Assembly (NCBI RefSeq): GCF_029360645.1
Contig: NZ_JARDUA010000003.1
Coordinates: 1 to 64,000 of the forward strand
Reading direction: 5' to 3'
DNA from: Pontibacter litorisediminis
GTDB taxonomy: Bacteria; Bacteroidota; Bacteroidia; Cytophagales; Hymenobacteraceae
Length of the DNA: 64,000 nt
Shown: piece after piece, positions 43,502 to 51,062 of the stretch
Layout of the letters: every line of letters begins with the position of its first letter
Position numbering within the stretch: the stretch's first letter is position 1
Notes under the pieces: generated by a model
Told to the model about the DNA's origin: nothing
What the model saw: only the letters and a program-made list of their open reading frames with translations
Database searches by the model: none
Translations under genes and position numbers: made by a program

Positions 43502-44326
43502 TTATGTCCAGTGCTTCTCTATGGCCACGGCCACGCCATCCTCTGTGCTTTTCAGGGTAACCTCGTTAGCCACGGCTTTGACTTCTTCGCGGGCGTTGGC
43601 CACGGCAATGCCCAGGCCTACTTCCTGCAGCATATGGATGTCGTTGTAGTTGTCGCCGAAGGCCATTACCTCCTGCATGCCAATACCGAACCGTGCCTTC
43701 AGCAGCAGCTCCAACGCAGTAGCCTTAGAGATAGCGCGCGGGGCAATCTCCAGGTACGTGTCCTTTGAGTGGTAGGCATGCACCTGGTCTGCATAGTTGC
43801 TGTGCAGCTCCTGCTGCAGCGCATCAATCTCATCGGCAGGGCCCATGCACATCACTTTGTGCGCGCCTGTTTCAGCTTGCTGCCACCTCTGCAGTATCGG
43901 TGCCAGCTCCGCTACCTGAGGCGATACTTTCGTGATGCGCTGCTCCCGCTGTGCCCAGTAGTCGAGGGTGGGGGCATACCAGTTGTCCTGCTCGTACAGG
44001 CTCACGTGTATAGCCGTATTTGCGGTAAAATCATGGATTATCTGGCAAAGGGCGGGTTGTATCTGTACCGAGTCCAGCTGCAGCGGCTCAGTTTTTCCGT
44101 CCTCAAAATAAAGAACATAGCCCCCATTAAAGCATATGAGCGGGTGGTGCAGGATGCCCAGCTCCTCTTGCAGGTGGCGCATGGCGCTCGGCATACGCGA
44201 GGAAGCCAATATCATGGGTACGTCTTTATCCAGACTGCGGAAGGTATCGATAGTACGCTGCGATAACTGGCGCTCGCTGTTCAGCAAGGTGCCGTCGATA
44301 TCGGTGCATATGGCTCTGAATTTCAT
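43502..44326 (-). CDS. HAD-superfamily (Cof/YidA type IIB) phosphatase
   Basis: 274 residues. HAD motif I is CTDIDGTLLNSERQLS (nucleophile Asp9, acid Asp11), motif II MILASSRMP, motif III Lys in SKATALELLL, motif IV VMAFGDNYNDIHML. The large C2B cap between motifs II and III (about 80-190) is typical of sugar-phosphate phosphatases of the Cof group. Substrate not predictable. Upstream neighbour of the SRPBCC gene. Confidence 0.9.
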   Translation of the reverse strand: MKFRAICTDIDGTLLNSERQLSQRTIDTFRSLDKDVPMILASSRMPSAMRHLQEELGILHHPLICFNGGYVLYFEDGKTEPLQLDSVQIQPALCQIIHDFTANTAIHVSLYEQDNWYAPTLDYWAQREQRITKVSPQVAELAPILQRWQQAETGAHKVMCMGPADEIDALQQELHSNYADQVHAYHSKDTYLEIAPRAISKATALELLLKARFGIGMQEVMAFGDNYNDIHMLQEVGLGIAVANAREEVKAVANEVTLKSTEDGVAVAIEKHWT

Positions 44327-44409
44327 GGCTAGTGCTATGGTTTGGGCGCAAGTTACGAGTATAGCCAGCCAAAAGCGAATAGCAGCCGCGGGTTTAGCTG
44401 TCGCTGTGC

Positions 44410-44910
44410 CTATACTTGCAGCTTTGCCTTCAAAGACCAGGTAAAGCGAAAAGCGGCTACCTGATCCCCTGCCTCGTCTACGCCTATACTTGTAGCGACT
44501 ACCGTCACACCCTCGCCAGTGGCTTTTGTTTGTTCGGCGGCCTGCTGGAACTGGTGCCCATCGTGGCAGGTAAACGTAATCTTACCTACTGCTTTTTTGG
44601 TGAAGTTTGCCTCCATGTGCACCACCAGCATCGACACGGCTGGCCTGGAGTTGTACACATGCATCATGCAGAGCACCCCGGTAGACAGCTCGGCGGCCAT
44701 GCTCAGGCAGGCGAAATAAATGGAGTTGAAGGGGTTTTTGTTGACGTACTTGTAGGGGATGGTAACAGCAGCCTGATCCGGGGTAAGAGCAGCGATGCGG
44801 AGGCCGGCCAGGTATGCCATGGGCAGCTTGGAGAGCAGGAACAGCCGAAACTTAAGCGGTGAGGCAAGCAGTTTACGGAACGTTGCGGCGGTGTTTGGCT
44901 GGTGCTTCAT
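44410..44910 (-). CDS. DUF4442 hotdog-fold (thioesterase-like) protein
   Basis: 166 residues. The block AAVTIPYKYVNKNPFNSIYFACLSMAAELSTG has the hot-dog helix with its preceding Asn-Pro-Phe loop and matches the DUF4442/PaaI-like layout. VVHMEANFTKKAVGKITFTC supplies the edge strands. Probably acts on acyl-CoA or acyl-ACP thioesters, but no catalytic residues are established for DUF4442. It lies 83 bases upstream of the HAD gene on the same strand. Confidence 0.82.
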   Translation of the reverse strand: MKHQPNTAATFRKLLASPLKFRLFLLSKLPMAYLAGLRIAALTPDQAAVTIPYKYVNKNPFNSIYFACLSMAAELSTGVLCMMHVYNSRPAVSMLVVHMEANFTKKAVGKITFTCHDGHQFQQAAEQTKATGEGVTVVATSIGVDEAGDQVAAFRFTWSLKAKLQV

Positions 44911-44950
44911 GGGGTGGGGTTATAGACTTTGTACAGGTGTTGCGCAACGC

Positions 44951-45382
44951 CTAAATGCTGCTGTCCTGGCTGCAGCCTTTACACACGCCCTCTGCCGAAA
45001 AGTGCAGGCGGTCGGCGGTGTAGCCGTTAGGCAGCGTCAGGCGCGGAATGCCTACCTCGTTCAGGCAGAAGGTCTGCCCACATGTGTTGCAGTTGAAGTG
45101 AATGTGGTTCTCCTGGTGCTTGTCCTGCGAACAGGTATCGTCTTTACAGATGGCAAATTTTACCGCACCGCTCACATCGTTTATACTATGTATCAGCCCC
45201 TTTTCCTCAAAAGAGTACAGGGTGCGGTAAATGGTCACGCGGTCATAGGTATGCCCAAGCACCTTCTCCAGGTCAGCGTGTGAGAGTGCAAAGTCGTGCT
45301 CCAGGAACTGGTGTAGAACCTCTAGCCGGCATCCCGTTTTGCGTAAACCATAACCTTCCAGCAGCGCTTGTGCTTTGTCCAT
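44951..45382 (-). CDS. Fur-family transcriptional regulator
   Basis: 143 residues from ATG 45382. The N-terminal winged helix has KTGCRLEVLHQFL, SHADLEKVLG and DRVTIYRTLYSFEEKGLIHSI. The C-terminal metal domain has HIHFNCNTCGQTFCLNE and a final CKGC: two CxxC pairs for structural zinc. His-rich HQENHIHF marks the regulatory metal site. It could be a Fur, Zur or PerR relative. The frame is open to 45415, but a perfect promoter occupies 45413-45442, so the start is 45382. Confidence 0.92.
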   Translation of the reverse strand: MDKAQALLEGYGLRKTGCRLEVLHQFLEHDFALSHADLEKVLGHTYDRVTIYRTLYSFEEKGLIHSINDVSGAVKFAICKDDTCSQDKHQENHIHFNCNTCGQTFCLNEVGIPRLTLPNGYTADRLHFSAEGVCKGCSQDSSI

Positions 45383-45412
45383 TTTAGTTATTGTACCCAC
45401 TCCTAAAGATGT

Positions 45413-45442
45413 CAAATTTACTCAGTTACCTTGATAAGGCAA
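45413..45442 (-). promoter_or_regulatory. Promoter of the Fur-family gene
   Basis: On the minus strand: TTG (45440-45442), 19-base spacer, TAAATTTG (45413-45420). Exact match to the Bacteroidota consensus, 31 bases before the start codon. Confidence 0.85.
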
Positions 45443-45590
45443 TAAACGGACAAAAAGCATAAAGGATATATAGTAAAAAAAGTATCAAAAAAATGGAGCA
45501 AAAGCAACCGGCTGCCGTATGTATGCTAATAATTACTGCTTACACGCATATTATCATACCTCATATCAAAATTTTAAAGTTTTATCGCAA

Positions 45591-46325
45591 ATGAAAAAAG
45601 CTCTACATGTTGTTGCTACTGTTTTGGCCTTTGTCCTGGCAACAGGCGTTAGCATAGCACAAACTCAGGAACCTACTGTTGACGGAACCCTTGACACCTA
45701 TTCATCGCTTGCCGTTAACCAAGATATTCCGTGGCAGGCTCATATAAAAGGCTTTGACCGCCAGGGAGACAAAGTGAATTTGGAGATAAAGCTGCACAAA
45801 CCGACTCAGAGCGAGAGCTTTACGCTTTTATACAACACTAACCGCCAAGCAGCTACCGAAGAGGAGGCAAATTATGTAGAGGTGAACTTCGATAACGGCG
45901 TGGCCACTGTTGGCGCTGAGGGAGGAGAGGAGCTGCCCGCCTCTTATAAGGAGTACTTCAAGATCAACTTTTCCCAGCCTGGTATCTATGTTTATGACCT
46001 GATCCTGCGCCGCGAAGACGGCAACCCGCTCGTTTCTGTAACCGAGACGATTACAGTAGGCACGGTGGCCGGCATCGATGACATGATCGGGGACACGCGT
46101 GTGGCAGTTTACCCAACTGTTTCGCAGGGCGCTGTGAAGCTAAGCCTGGGCAACATACGCAATGCCAACGTGGCCGTGGTAGACATGCTGGGCCGCAAGG
46201 TGATGGAGTTCCGCAACGCAAACGGCACGGTGGAGATAAACACGCAGAATTATGCCCGTGGAACCTATTTCGTAAAGGTAATGGCAGAGAATGACGTTGC
46301 CTCCAGCCGCCTGATCGTAAAGTAG
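45591..46325 (+). CDS. Secreted protein with T9SS type A sorting domain
   Basis: 244 residues from ATG 45591. Signal peptide KKALHVVATVLAFVLATGVSIAQ. The central region (about 25-160) has no family I recognise; it begins with PTVDGTLDTYSS, like proteins with a domain of beta character. The C-terminal 75 residues are a type IX sorting domain: VAVYPTVSQGAVKLSL, VAVVDMLGRKVMEF, and YARGTYFVKVMAENDVASSRLIVK. It should be exported by the Por system and attached to the surface or released. Frame extension upstream (45519) precedes the signal peptide and is unlikely. Confidence 0.85.
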   Translation: MKKALHVVATVLAFVLATGVSIAQTQEPTVDGTLDTYSSLAVNQDIPWQAHIKGFDRQGDKVNLEIKLHKPTQSESFTLLYNTNRQAATEEEANYVEVNFDNGVATVGAEGGEELPASYKEYFKINFSQPGIYVYDLILRREDGNPLVSVTETITVGTVAGIDDMIGDTRVAVYPTVSQGAVKLSLGNIRNANVAVVDMLGRKVMEFRNANGTVEINTQNYARGTYFVKVMAENDVASSRLIVK

Positions 46326-46347
46326 ACTCTTTACTTATTGGTTACTT

Positions 46348-46381
46348 AAAAAGCCTGAGGTTGCCGCCTCGGGCTTTTTTG
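46348..46381. terminator. Bidirectional terminator between convergent genes
   Basis: AAAAAGCCTGAGG / CCTCGGGCTTTTTT with a six-base loop, between the T9SS protein gene (plus) and the UbiA gene (minus). Confidence 0.9.
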
Positions 46382-46383
46382 CT

Positions 46384-47226
46384 TTATAGCAACAGCATGG
46401 AGAGGATGCCGGTGAGCATGATGAGCTTGTTCAGGTTACTGAGGGAGGCAAAGTCGCGCTTGCGGTCGGCGCGCGCAAGTTTCACCACCAGCCATATACT
46501 TGGCGCCAGCACCAGTGCCCCCATATAGAAATCAAATACAAGCCCTGAGGCAGGATGAAGTATAACTATGACTACAAAAGCCTGAAATATGGCCAGGAGC
46601 GGGTACAGTACCAGCTTGGCGCCGCGCATGCCGACCACAATGGGTAAGGTGCGGCAGTCAAAGGAGGCGTCGCCCTTCATGTCCTCTATGTCTTTGATAA
46701 TCTCCCGGATAAGCGAGATGAGGAAGGCAAAAAAAGCATAGCCTAGCGTGATGCGGTTTAACTCATCGGCATACACCGCCACCACCAGTAACATGGATGC
46801 CGACAGCAGCGCAATCACCACATTGCCGACGAGCAGCATCTTTTTGAGCCTGGCCGAGTAACCCCACAGCAGCAACACCGCCCCCAGGTTGATGAGTGCC
46901 ACAGGTATGGAAAGCAGCAGGCCCAGGAGCACACCCACGCCTGACAGGATAAGGTGGGCGAACATAGCCCTGCGCCTGCGAATGCGCCGCCCCACCAGCA
47001 ACCGCTCCGGTTTGTTGATGGCATCGATTTTTACATCATAATAATCGTTGATGATGTAGCCGGCAGCGGCAATGCAGACGGTGGAGAGCACCAGTAGCCA
47101 GAAAAAACTCTCCTGCAGCCGTTGCCACTCCACCCCCGGCGCCAGCAGGCAAGCCTGCACCAGTACCTGGCTAAGCACAATCATCACCAGGTTGCGGGCA
47201 CGAATCAGCGTCAGGATATACTTCAC
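46384..47226 (-). CDS. UbiA-family prenyltransferase (geranylgeranylglycerol-phosphate type)
   Basis: 280 residues with about eight membrane helices. The two Asp-rich prenyl-diphosphate sites are visible: NDYYDVKID (about 60-68) and DIEDMKGDASFDCRTLP (about 176-192). Members of this Bacteroidota subgroup are annotated as geranylgeranylglycerol-phosphate geranylgeranyltransferases, but substrate prediction from sequence is unsafe. Single gene on the minus strand, upstream of the T9SS terminator. Confidence 0.85.
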   Translation of the reverse strand: MKYILTLIRARNLVMIVLSQVLVQACLLAPGVEWQRLQESFFWLLVLSTVCIAAAGYIINDYYDVKIDAINKPERLLVGRRIRRRRAMFAHLILSGVGVLLGLLLSIPVALINLGAVLLLWGYSARLKKMLLVGNVVIALLSASMLLVVAVYADELNRITLGYAFFAFLISLIREIIKDIEDMKGDASFDCRTLPIVVGMRGAKLVLYPLLAIFQAFVVIVILHPASGLVFDFYMGALVLAPSIWLVVKLARADRKRDFASLSNLNKLIMLTGILSMLLL

Positions 47227-47291
47227 GTCGGTAAAGGGTGGAGGGTTAGTTAGTTTCTGTAAAAATACCTACGGGAGAGTTAGCGGACAAT

Positions 47292-47319
47292 AAAAAAAGC
47301 CCCTGCAGTAGGGGCTTTT
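47292..47319 (-). terminator. Terminator of the cold-shock gene
   Basis: AAAAGCCCCTGC / AGTAGGGGCTTTT hairpin with a T-run on the minus strand, 26 bases after the stop codon. Confidence 0.85.
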
Positions 47320-47344
47320 CCTGTGCGTGTAAAGTATGTTTGAA

Positions 47345-47539
47345 CTAGTACTTCTTCACGTTTACAGCATTGATTCCTTTTTTGCCTTCTACTGTGTCAA
47401 ACTCAACACGGTCGTTCTGCTGGATCTGCAGACCGTTCAAGCCAGTCACATGTACAAAGAAATCCTCATTTGTCTCGTCCTCAGTGATAAAGCCGAAACC
47501 TTTTGACTCAATAAAGAACTTTACTTTTCCTGTCTTCAT
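47345..47539 (-). CDS. cspA: Cold-shock / CspA-type RNA chaperone
   Basis: 64 residues, one OB-fold cold-shock domain. RNP1 is KGFGFITEDE and RNP2 is DFFVHVTGL; the first strand reads TGKVKFF. Binds single-stranded RNA and keeps it unfolded. The AT-rich 5' leader (47540-47640) of about 100 bases is typical of cold-shock transcripts. Single gene. Confidence 0.95.
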   Translation of the reverse strand: MKTGKVKFFIESKGFGFITEDETNEDFFVHVTGLNGLQIQQNDRVEFDTVEGKKGINAVNVKKY

Positions 47540-47659
47540 AAAAATTGAACTGTTGATGGTAATTAAACTGATGGTAAACTAAAAATTATTTTCTATATAT
47601 GCAATAATGTATTAAATAAAATCTTCAATTTATTTGCAGAAAAGTATAACGCTTCTGAA

Positions 47660-48157
47660 TCACCAAGTGTCTTGTGCCTTCATGATGGTTTCTATCAACT
47701 CCCGTACGGCGCCCTTGCCGCCTTTTTTAGTGGAAACAAAGGTAGATAAGGCACGAATATCATCGGCGGCGTCAGCAGGGCAGGCACGCAGGCCGCAGCG
47801 CTGCATCACCTCAAAGTCAGGCATGTCGTCGCCCATGTAGGCCACGGTGGCAGGGTTTATCCCTTGCATGTACAGGTAGTCTTCCAGCGCCTCTACTTTA
47901 TCGTCTATCCCCAGAAAGATATCCTCTATGCCCAGTTGCTCCAGGCGGCGGCGCACACCCGGCTCGTTTTTGCCGGAGATGATGGCCACCCTAAACCCCT
48001 GGCTGATGGCGTGCTTGATAGCAAAGCCGTCTTTGATGTTGAAGGCACGCACCTGCTCCCCGTCGGCAAAGCAGTAAAGCAGGCCATCGGTAAGCACACC
48101 ATCCACATCAAAGATGAAGGTGTTGATACGGGTAAGATCTGTTTGGGTGATAGACAT
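47660..48157 (-). CDS. KdsC-like HAD phosphatase (KDO 8-phosphate phosphatase)
   Basis: 165 residues, a small capless HAD enzyme. Motif I FDVDGVLTDGLLY, motif II VAIISGKNE, lysine in DKVEALEDYL, motif IV YMGDDMPDFEVM. These and the tetrameric KdsC-type length fit 3-deoxy-D-manno-octulosonate 8-phosphate phosphatase, needed for lipopolysaccharide; a nucleotide-sugar-related or other sugar-phosphatase role is possible. The neighbouring DUF2520 and UbiA genes are frequent companions in Bacteroidota. Confidence 0.88.
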   Translation of the reverse strand: MSITQTDLTRINTFIFDVDGVLTDGLLYCFADGEQVRAFNIKDGFAIKHAISQGFRVAIISGKNEPGVRRRLEQLGIEDIFLGIDDKVEALEDYLYMQGINPATVAYMGDDMPDFEVMQRCGLRACPADAADDIRALSTFVSTKKGGKGAVRELIETIMKAQDTW

Positions 48158-48191
48158 AGTATAGGCTGTGAAGAAACAGTATATGGTGGAT

Positions 48192-48232
48192 AAAAAATGA
48201 AAGGCTCCTTCCGGGGAAAGAGCCTTTAAAAA
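48192..48232 (-). terminator. Terminator of fdx-iscX
   Basis: AAAGGCTC / GAGCCTTT stem with a T-run on the minus strand, about 42 bases beyond the iscX stop codon. Confidence 0.8.
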
Positions 48233-48274
48233 TATAGAAAATTCTGATTTTATGCTTTCAGGAGCGGCTAAGAT

Positions 48275-48511
48275 TTAGTCTTGGTTGTCGCGCCACTCAT
48301 AAACCCAGGCAGCCTGGATCTGCTCCAGGTGGCCTTCGTTGGCTTGTTCGCGGGTGCCTTCAAAATTGGGCAGCGACAACACCCACTCCAGCAGGTCGGT
48401 GAAGCGGATGCGGTAAATCTTAGACTCTGTGAAGTCATCGCCGAACTTCTCATAAAGCGCCATGGCAATGTCTTCGTAATCGTTCCAGTGTATTGGTGGC
48501 TCGTAGCTCAT
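48275..48511 (-). CDS. iscX: Fe-S assembly protein IscX
   Basis: 78 residues, acidic, matching IscX/YfhJ: IHWNDYEDIAMALYEKFGD, then IRFTDLLEWVLSLPNFEG and the C-terminal LEQIQAAWVYEWRDNQD. It binds IscS and iron and modulates cluster assembly. It lies 51 bases downstream of the ferredoxin gene, the fdx-iscX pair known from isc operons, although the rest of isc is not in this window. Confidence 0.94.
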   Translation of the reverse strand: MSYEPPIHWNDYEDIAMALYEKFGDDFTESKIYRIRFTDLLEWVLSLPNFEGTREQANEGHLEQIQAAWVYEWRDNQD

Positions 48512-48562
48512 ACTTTGTCAGTTATCAGTGGCTGATAATGTTACTTGTGAAATGATAATTGA

Positions 48563-48892
48563 TTAATGGCCCAGGAAGTCCTGCTCCGGGATGGTTACCA
48601 CGACGTCCTCATTGCCCTGCACCACGCATTGGCAGCCCAGGCGGGAGTTAATGCGCGGGTCAATGGCACGGTCAATGTAATCCTCCTCCTTGTCCGAAAT
48701 CTCCGGAAGGTCGTCCATGCCGGCCTCAACATAGACGTGGCAGGTGCTGCAGCCGCACACGCCGCCGCAGTTGTGCTGCAGCTTTATGTTGTTGTTCAGG
48801 GCCACGTCCAGCACCGATTCACCTTCAACAGCCGGGTGTGTTTCATCCGGGGAGCCGTCGGCAAACTTAAAGGTTATATTTACAACTTTCAT
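48563..48892 (-). CDS. fdx: [2Fe-2S] ferredoxin (adrenodoxin/Isc type)
   Basis: 109 residues from ATG 48892; similarity starts at KVVNITFKFADG. The cluster cysteines are in NCGGVCGCSTCHV with the fourth in LGCQCVV near residue 89-91, the pattern of adrenodoxin-type ferredoxins of the ISC system. A perfect promoter lies at 48917-48947, so the longer frame to 48946 is excluded. Cotranscribed with iscX. Confidence 0.93.
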   Translation of the reverse strand: MKVVNITFKFADGSPDETHPAVEGESVLDVALNNNIKLQHNCGGVCGCSTCHVYVEAGMDDLPEISDKEEDYIDRAIDPRINSRLGCQCVVQGNEDVVVTIPEQDFLGH

Positions 48893-48916
48893 GTTCTGTG
48901 TCTTTATGCTAAAGTA

Positions 48917-48947
48917 CAAAGTTACAAAGCTAGCATGCCGAATCAAA
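48917..48947 (-). promoter_or_regulatory. Promoter of fdx-iscX
   Basis: Minus strand TTTG (48944-48947), 19-base spacer, TAACTTTG (48917-48924). Exact match to the Bacteroidota consensus, 25 bases before the fdx start. Confidence 0.85.
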
Positions 48948-49002
48948 GTATACGTTCCGGCTTATGCATTGGCTTAGTGTAACAGGTACAAGGGGCAAAT
49001 GG

Positions 49003-49782
49003 TTAGGGCTTAACCGCAATGGCTTGTATGCTTTGCGTGAGCAGCCGGTAAATCTCCTGCAGGTGGGGGTGCTGCTGCAGCAGGTGCAGGTGCTCTTCTA
49101 TCACGTTTTGGTCGTGGCGGATGGCGGGGCCGGTTTGCACGGTATACGGGTTGTGCTGCATGGCCTTGGCAATCGTTTCCTGGATAAGGGGTTGCAGCAG
49201 ATGGTGGGGTAAATTGGCCTCCTGCAGCAGTTGGCGGCTGATGCCCAGGAGGTGGTTGGTAAAGTTGCACGCAAATACGGCCGCCAGGTGCAGTTGCTTT
49301 CTTGCTCCAGACGTCACGGCCTCTACAGTATTACTTATACTTTGCGCGAGCCTTTGCAGCAACTGTAGCGTCTCTTCATCCGTGGCCTCCAACAGAATGG
49401 GCACCTGCCTAAGGTCTACGGCTTTGGTCTTGGAGAAAGTCTGCAGCGGGTAAAAAACGCCTGTTCGCGCACCTTGCACGGGCGCAAGTACGCTTAGCGG
49501 CTGCGAGCCCGATGTATGCGCCACCACAGTGCCCGGCTTTACCTGCAGTGCCCCGGCCACCGCGGCAAGAGCGGCATCAGGTACCGCCACTAAAACCACA
49601 TCAGCGGCTATACTTAGCAGGTCAAGAGTGGCGATGGGCTGCGCCTGCGGCAGTAGCTGAGCCAGTTCCTCGCGTTGGGCGGCAGAGCGGCTATTGACAG
49701 TCGTAATCGTATGTCCGGCTGCCTGCAGCGCCTGCGCCAGGTGCCAGCCTACGTTTCCTGCTCCGATTAAGGCTATGTTCAT
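49003..49782 (-). CDS. Rossmann-fold / DUF2520 NADP-binding protein
   Basis: 259 residues. N-terminal dinucleotide-binding fold IGAGNVGWHLAQALQAAGH (about 6-24), with TVNSRSAAQREEL after it; the middle has VVAHTSGSQPLSVL. The C-terminal helical part (about 130-250) fits DUF2520. The family is related to pyrroline-5-carboxylate reductase and 6-phosphogluconate dehydrogenase folds, but the reaction is unknown. It starts 2 bases after the GT61 stop on the same strand, so it is likely cotranscribed. Confidence 0.88.
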   Translation of the reverse strand: MNIALIGAGNVGWHLAQALQAAGHTITTVNSRSAAQREELAQLLPQAQPIATLDLLSIAADVVLVAVPDAALAAVAGALQVKPGTVVAHTSGSQPLSVLAPVQGARTGVFYPLQTFSKTKAVDLRQVPILLEATDEETLQLLQRLAQSISNTVEAVTSGARKQLHLAAVFACNFTNHLLGISRQLLQEANLPHHLLQPLIQETIAKAMQHNPYTVQTGPAIRHDQNVIEEHLHLLQQHPHLQEIYRLLTQSIQAIAVKP

Positions 49783-49784
49783 CT

Positions 49785-50927
49785 TTAACTGTTAACGAAT
49801 TTAGACTGCAGCCACTTTTCCACTGCCTCCACAGGCACCACAAAGTCCTCGTGCTGGTCGCCGTTTGATCCTATGATGGGGGTGTAGTCAAAGCCAAGCC
49901 CCTTAGCCAGCAGCATGTAATGTGGTTTGATGATGTGCGCAGGGTGCAGCTCTAAGATTTTACAACTTTCGGAAAACAGGATGTTCGTCAGGCCTGCTCC
50001 ATGAGGTGATACAACCGCCTCCGCATCATAAAATAACTGGATTTGCTGCCCGTAATCTAATTCCTCAGCATAAATTGTTTTAAAGCCATGCTTCTTTAAT
50101 AGTGTAATTAGCTCTACTTCGTTTATAATTCGGCGCGTTTTCGCTTTACCACGACTGACATAGACACGAGATTTAAAGCTGTTATAAGTTATTTTGTAGC
50201 TATCCCATAGGTTCTTTCGGAGCCATGAGCTTATCTCGCCTGGAAGATATCCGCTGTATGAATTATTAACAAAAGAAGGTAAGCGAAAAGAAGCTATGCT
50301 GATATTCAAGTATTTACTAACGTACTTTATCTTGATGTTCGGGTATGCCCTTATTAGTGACTCTAAAGTATAGATTTGGTACAACGGAGCATCTTTACGC
50401 ATCAAGATTGTAACTTGTTCATTAACAAGCTGTGTTAATATGTAAAGCCTAGGAAGGCACTCTAGAAACCAGTGAGAGATATTATGATCGGCTAAGTGAC
50501 CATGTTGTATTGTAGTATAAACTCCTTCTTTATATGTTTTAGGGATTAGAATAGAGAAGTCTCTATATGTTTTGGTGCCGGTTAGCCGGTCTATGCTCAT
50601 ACCTGACTCAACTATGGGTTTGCCATTCTTTATGATGGCGCCAGTACGACTCAGGTACTTAACATCTTTGATTTCAAAAAGCTGCAAGGGGCTTTGCCTG
50701 TGTCCCATTGAGAAATCTGGTACTAAGTAGTTATAGGAGGCTGAACAGGTTTTAAGGAATTCCTTCTCGGACTTGGAGAACTCTATGATATAATCTGGCG
50801 CAAGCTCTGTTCTTGGGTAACGGTTATGAAGGAACTGGTAGTATGGATAGTAGTTAAAGAACCGTAGCAACACATAAAATGCGTTACTAAGCCTCTTTAG
50901 CAGCCACTTGGTTGGTTTTCGTGTCAT
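49785..50927 (-). CDS. GT61-family glycosyltransferase (DUF563)
   Basis: 380 residues from ATG 50927; a start at 51002 would add 25. The region YVSRGKAKTRRIINEVELITLLKKHGFKTI and the block AVVSPHGAGLTNILFSESCKILELHP near the C-terminus are hallmarks of glycosyltransferase family 61 / capsular polysaccharide proteins. It acts on a surface glycan, sugar unknown. AT-richer than its neighbours in the middle, suggesting transfer. It precedes the DUF2520 gene. Confidence 0.87.
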   Translation of the reverse strand: MTRKPTKWLLKRLSNAFYVLLRFFNYYPYYQFLHNRYPRTELAPDYIIEFSKSEKEFLKTCSASYNYLVPDFSMGHRQSPLQLFEIKDVKYLSRTGAIIKNGKPIVESGMSIDRLTGTKTYRDFSILIPKTYKEGVYTTIQHGHLADHNISHWFLECLPRLYILTQLVNEQVTILMRKDAPLYQIYTLESLIRAYPNIKIKYVSKYLNISIASFRLPSFVNNSYSGYLPGEISSWLRKNLWDSYKITYNSFKSRVYVSRGKAKTRRIINEVELITLLKKHGFKTIYAEELDYGQQIQLFYDAEAVVSPHGAGLTNILFSESCKILELHPAHIIKPHYMLLAKGLGFDYTPIIGSNGDQHEDFVVPVEAVEKWLQSKFVNS

Positions 50928-51010
50928 AGGGCAGGGGCGTTTGAACTGCTCTCCAAAGAGAATTCCCTTTCTTCTTACCGGTTGGTAAAACCTCTGTAGC
51001 AAAGCTAATA

Positions 51011-51041
51011 AAAAAGGCAGACGATGTCGTCTGCCTTTTTT
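51011..51041. terminator. Bidirectional terminator at the end of ccmF
   Basis: AAAAAGGCAGACGA / TCGTCTGCCTTTTT near-perfect hairpin just after the ccmF stop and upstream of the GT61 gene. Confidence 0.9.
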
Positions 51042-51062
51042 ATTATATGAATGCCAGCTTGC

